This document shows, piece by piece, positions 61,789 to 64,000 of a stretch of 64,000 nucleotides of DNA. The position numbers and the translations under genes are program-made. The notes below the pieces were generated by a model. The model was not told the DNA's origin and did no database searches. It saw nothing but the letters and a program-made list of their open reading frames with translations. Origin of the DNA: Kosakonia oryzendophytica. GTDB lineage: Bacteria; Pseudomonadota; Gammaproteobacteria; Enterobacterales; Enterobacteriaceae. Positions within the stretch are counted from its first letter, which is position 1. Every line of letters starts with the position of its first letter. The stretch lies in NCBI RefSeq assembly GCF_900094925.1, contig NZ_FMAY01000014.1:44514-108513 (forward strand), given 5' to 3'.

Positions 61789-63612
61789 TTAAAAAGTAAT
61801 GACGTGTTTTGCTTTTCCGGCCTGGTGAATAACCAGCGCCTGTTCTTCTCTGTGCAGTTGCGGTATGCAGGAATTAAATGCCCCTTCAGAGGCGGCGGCC
61901 TGTACCGCGCACGCCAGCCAGTGACGACCAGGGGGAATATCGCCCTGCAACACCGGGATCGCCGCGCAGGGAGCAAACATAATGCTGCTGTTTGGCGGTG
62001 TAACCACGCTCTCCGCCTGGCGCATAACGGTGCTTGCCAGCGGGAAAATGGCGCTGATGCCGTTTTCCGCCACCACCAGGCTTCCACCCTCTTCGCAACG
62101 ATGCGCGGCTTTCAGCACCGCGAAACCACCCTCCACGCTCTGCAAATGGCGGGCGGAGTCAATACGGTGTACCCGCACGTGCCAGTCGCCATAGGGAATC
62201 AGCCAGGTGGCAATATGCACGTCATGCCACGGTGACCAGCGGGAGAAAATGGCCTGTTCGCTGACGACCACCTCGTCACATTCCCGGCGGCCGCGGAAAT
62301 AGTTGTCACCGTCGCTGAGCAGCAACATGGAGTCGCAGGCGGCGTGTTTAATGCCATAACGCCCGCGTTCAATGGTGAAGCCAAACAGGCTTGAATAGGC
62401 AAATTTGGTGTATTTCGCCTCGGTGTTGACGTAATTGTTCAGCTCAAGCTGCCCGGAAGCGAGCATCCAGACATGCCGCGCGTGATCACTGTGCACCAGA
62501 ATTTGCCCGGCGTGCGGCAGGGTTCGCTGCGCGGCCCGCTCCGGCAACGGTAATTCATCGGCCTGCCAGAACGGGTGCGCAGCGGGTAGCGCCAGAATGA
62601 GAAAGACCTTTAAGGCCCAGTACGGCGAACCCGGTGAGTTGTAGTCTTCGCACATCGCCAGGTTGGGGTAGGCAAAACCCAGTGTCAAAATGCCGTCACG
62701 GTCAAAAATCGGCTGCTTCTGCCACCAGCGCAGATGGCGCAAGATCACCCCTTTCACCACGCCAGCCGGGAAAACATCCAGCCCGGAGAACGCCACTGCA
62801 CTCCAAAAAGCAACCATCGCAAAACGGTACGTCAGGCTGCGTCCATAGGGGACGCACTCCCCTTCCGCAGCCGACATTGAGATAAAATCCTGCGCAAACA
62901 GGCGCGCCCGTTCGCGGATAATGTCTGCCCGCACGGGGTCGTCATCGCCATTCAGCGTGGCGTAAACCAGGCCGTAAAAATGGAACGCCATCGGAATGTA
63001 GTAATCTTTCGGTCGGCCAGGACCATCGGAATACCAGCCATCACCCAGGTAATAAGCGTCCATCATCGCAAAACGGCGTTCAATCGCCGCGGCATCCCAA
63101 GGGAGTCCCGCACGTTTAAAGCCCAGTTGCACCATGATGGCAAAGAAATGCCAGTTGCTATCGGGCATCTCAGCATCGGTAATCTGGTTAAGCCAGCGAT
63201 GCAGGTTATGCACTTCGCGTTCGCTAAAGCTTGCGGTGAGTGCGTCGCCCAGTAGCGCCAGACCGAGGCCATAGGCAGCCATCTCCACCAGGCGTTGATC
63301 GTAAGGCCCGGTTTCCCCCCAGTAGCCCTCACTTTGCGGATCGGTGCCGCGCTTTATTGCCGCCAGGTATTTCGGGCTAAACGGTTCGGTATCGCCTCCC
63401 GCCATCAACGGGAACAGCCCCCATAATGCCCGCGACAATCCCTCCATCTCTGCAATATCGGTAGGGTAATGGGCGCTGGTCGCCCCCAGTGAAAAGCGGG
63501 ATTCCCCCGCCGGGAACTGGCGATCCAGCGCGCTCAGCATCGTGTTCAGCGCGGCGACCACGTCGTCGCGGGATGACAATGGATTTGATGTTTTCACTTC
63601 CGCCGTCTGCAT
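61789..63612 (-). CDS. DUF2264 protein, possible GH154-type glycoside hydrolase
   Basis: 607-residue protein. The first 380 residues contain the DUF2264 domain (SRALWGLFPLMAGG, YWGETGPYDQRLVEMAAYGLGLAL, DGWYSDGPGRPKDYYIPMAFHFYGL, in parts), an alpha-barrel fold; the remaining 200 residues are beta-rich. DUF2264 proteins include members assigned to GH154 with beta-glucuronidase activity (from memory). No signal peptide, so probably cytoplasmic. First gene of the operon. Function on uronic-acid oligosaccharides is inferred from company with GH88 and the symporter. Confidence 0.75.
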   Translation of the reverse strand: MQTAEVKTSNPLSSRDDVVAALNTMLSALDRQFPAGESRFSLGATSAHYPTDIAEMEGLSRALWGLFPLMAGGDTEPFSPKYLAAIKRGTDPQSEGYWGETGPYDQRLVEMAAYGLGLALLGDALTASFSEREVHNLHRWLNQITDAEMPDSNWHFFAIMVQLGFKRAGLPWDAAAIERRFAMMDAYYLGDGWYSDGPGRPKDYYIPMAFHFYGLVYATLNGDDDPVRADIIRERARLFAQDFISMSAAEGECVPYGRSLTYRFAMVAFWSAVAFSGLDVFPAGVVKGVILRHLRWWQKQPIFDRDGILTLGFAYPNLAMCEDYNSPGSPYWALKVFLILALPAAHPFWQADELPLPERAAQRTLPHAGQILVHSDHARHVWMLASGQLELNNYVNTEAKYTKFAYSSLFGFTIERGRYGIKHAACDSMLLLSDGDNYFRGRRECDEVVVSEQAIFSRWSPWHDVHIATWLIPYGDWHVRVHRIDSARHLQSVEGGFAVLKAAHRCEEGGSLVVAENGISAIFPLASTVMRQAESVVTPPNSSIMFAPCAAIPVLQGDIPPGRHWLACAVQAAASEGAFNSCIPQLHREEQALVIHQAGKAKHVITF

Positions 63613-63776
63613 AGGTTGCTCTCCCTTGGGTGTGGCTGAAGGATAGTGAATGCATGAGAAGGGGAAATGTTAGCTTTGTCACACCGCCTGAATTTGCCTG
63701 AAACCGCTATTGAGGAAATTTAAAACTGTGGTTTATAACTGGATTCATTCGGGCAAAAATTGAGAACTGTTGCACT

Positions 63777-64000
63777 ATGAGTGACAACTGGCAGGCAGAG
63801 CGTCTTGAGCTGATCACCCTGAATGACACCATCGTGTCGTTCAGTCGGCTTTTCGCCAATACCGTGCGTTACCACCACTGGCATCAGTGTCTGGAAGTGT
63901 TGTACGTCGAAGAGGGTTTTGGCGTGGTGATTGTCGATAACCGCCAGTACACCATGCGCCCCGGTCGGCTGTTTTTCTTCCCGCCCTTTACCATTCATAA
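63777..64000 (+). CDS. AraC-family regulator, N-terminal part (cut by window end)
   Basis: The first 74 codons of a regulator. It opens MSDNWQAERLELITLNDTIV and contains YHHWHQCLEVLYVEEG, VVIVDNRQYTMRPGRLFFFPPFTIH: the cupin-type sugar-sensing domain of AraC/RhaS proteins. The DNA-binding part lies outside the window. It is divergent from the DUF2264-MFS-GH88 operon over 164 bases and is the likely activator of that operon in response to its sugar. Confidence 0.8.
   Translation, partial: MSDNWQAERLELITLNDTIVSFSRLFANTVRYHHWHQCLEVLYVEEGFGVVIVDNRQYTMRPGRLFFFPPFTIH

Overview
The window is chromosomal DNA from a member of the Enterobacteriaceae. From about 23.5 kb onward it keeps Escherichia coli K-12 order almost gene for gene: yghU, hybOABCDEFG, yghW, yghX-like, gpr (yghZ), yqhA, yghA, exbD, exbB, metC, yghB, yqhC, yqhD, dkgA, ygiQ, ftsP, plsC, parC, ygiW, qseBC, mdaB, ygiN. 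The first 23 kb and the last 5 kb are accessory: a non-ribosomal peptide synthetase, the 2,3-butanediol operon, a pectinesterase and a plant-polysaccharide utilisation cluster. Together these suggest a plant- or soil-associated genus such as Kosakonia or a close relative. That genus call is inference; no rRNA gene or unambiguous species marker is present.

Layout. 1-7.6 kb: the 5' two thirds or less of a large NRPS gene (minus strand, running off base 1), with a phosphopantetheinyl transferase gene facing away from it. 7.8-8.5 kb: a small periplasmic lipoprotein and a 55-residue protein. 8.7-13.0 kb: budA-budB-budC with divergent budR. 13.0-14.8 kb: an unusual yeaR / double-yoaG / yeaR operon facing a flavin-reductase-like gene, with an NsrR-like palindrome between them. 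14.9-20.2 kb: pectinesterase and a three-gene ferric iron ABC importer with a Fur-like site. 20.4-26.9 kb: two orphan small proteins, two diguanylate cyclases, a CxxS DsbA-like protein, yghU and a DeoR-type regulator. 26.9-33.4 kb: the complete hydrogenase-2 operon. 33.6-41.8 kb: yghW, a chemoreceptor, yghX-like hydrolase, gpr, yqhA, three unknown genes and yghA. 41.8-59.2 kb: conserved housekeeping block. 59.2-64 kb: GH88 hydrolase, oligosaccharide symporter, DUF2264 protein and a divergent AraC regulator cut by the window end.

How genes work together. The NRPS reads C-A(Thr)-T-C(dual epimerase/condensation)-A(Gln)-T..., so the peptide should contain an adjacent D-configured Thr and Gln. The neighbouring transferase would prime its carrier domains. 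The NRPS is a visible mosaic: the substrate-selecting core of its second adenylation domain is AT-richer than everything around it, and the C-terminal subdomains of both A domains are near-identical repeats. Iron is served by the ferric importer and by exbBD, each with a Fur-like site. Anaerobic and mixed-acid physiology is served by hydrogenase-2 and the butanediol branch; the yeaR-yoaG cluster fits nitrosative stress. Pectinesterase, GH88, DUF2264 and the symporter fit feeding on pectic or uronate-containing plant glycans.

The most interesting unexplained points are the fused tandem YoaG protein between two YeaR paralogues, the A-domain core exchange in the NRPS, and the cassette of three unknown genes at 39.3-40.8 kb.
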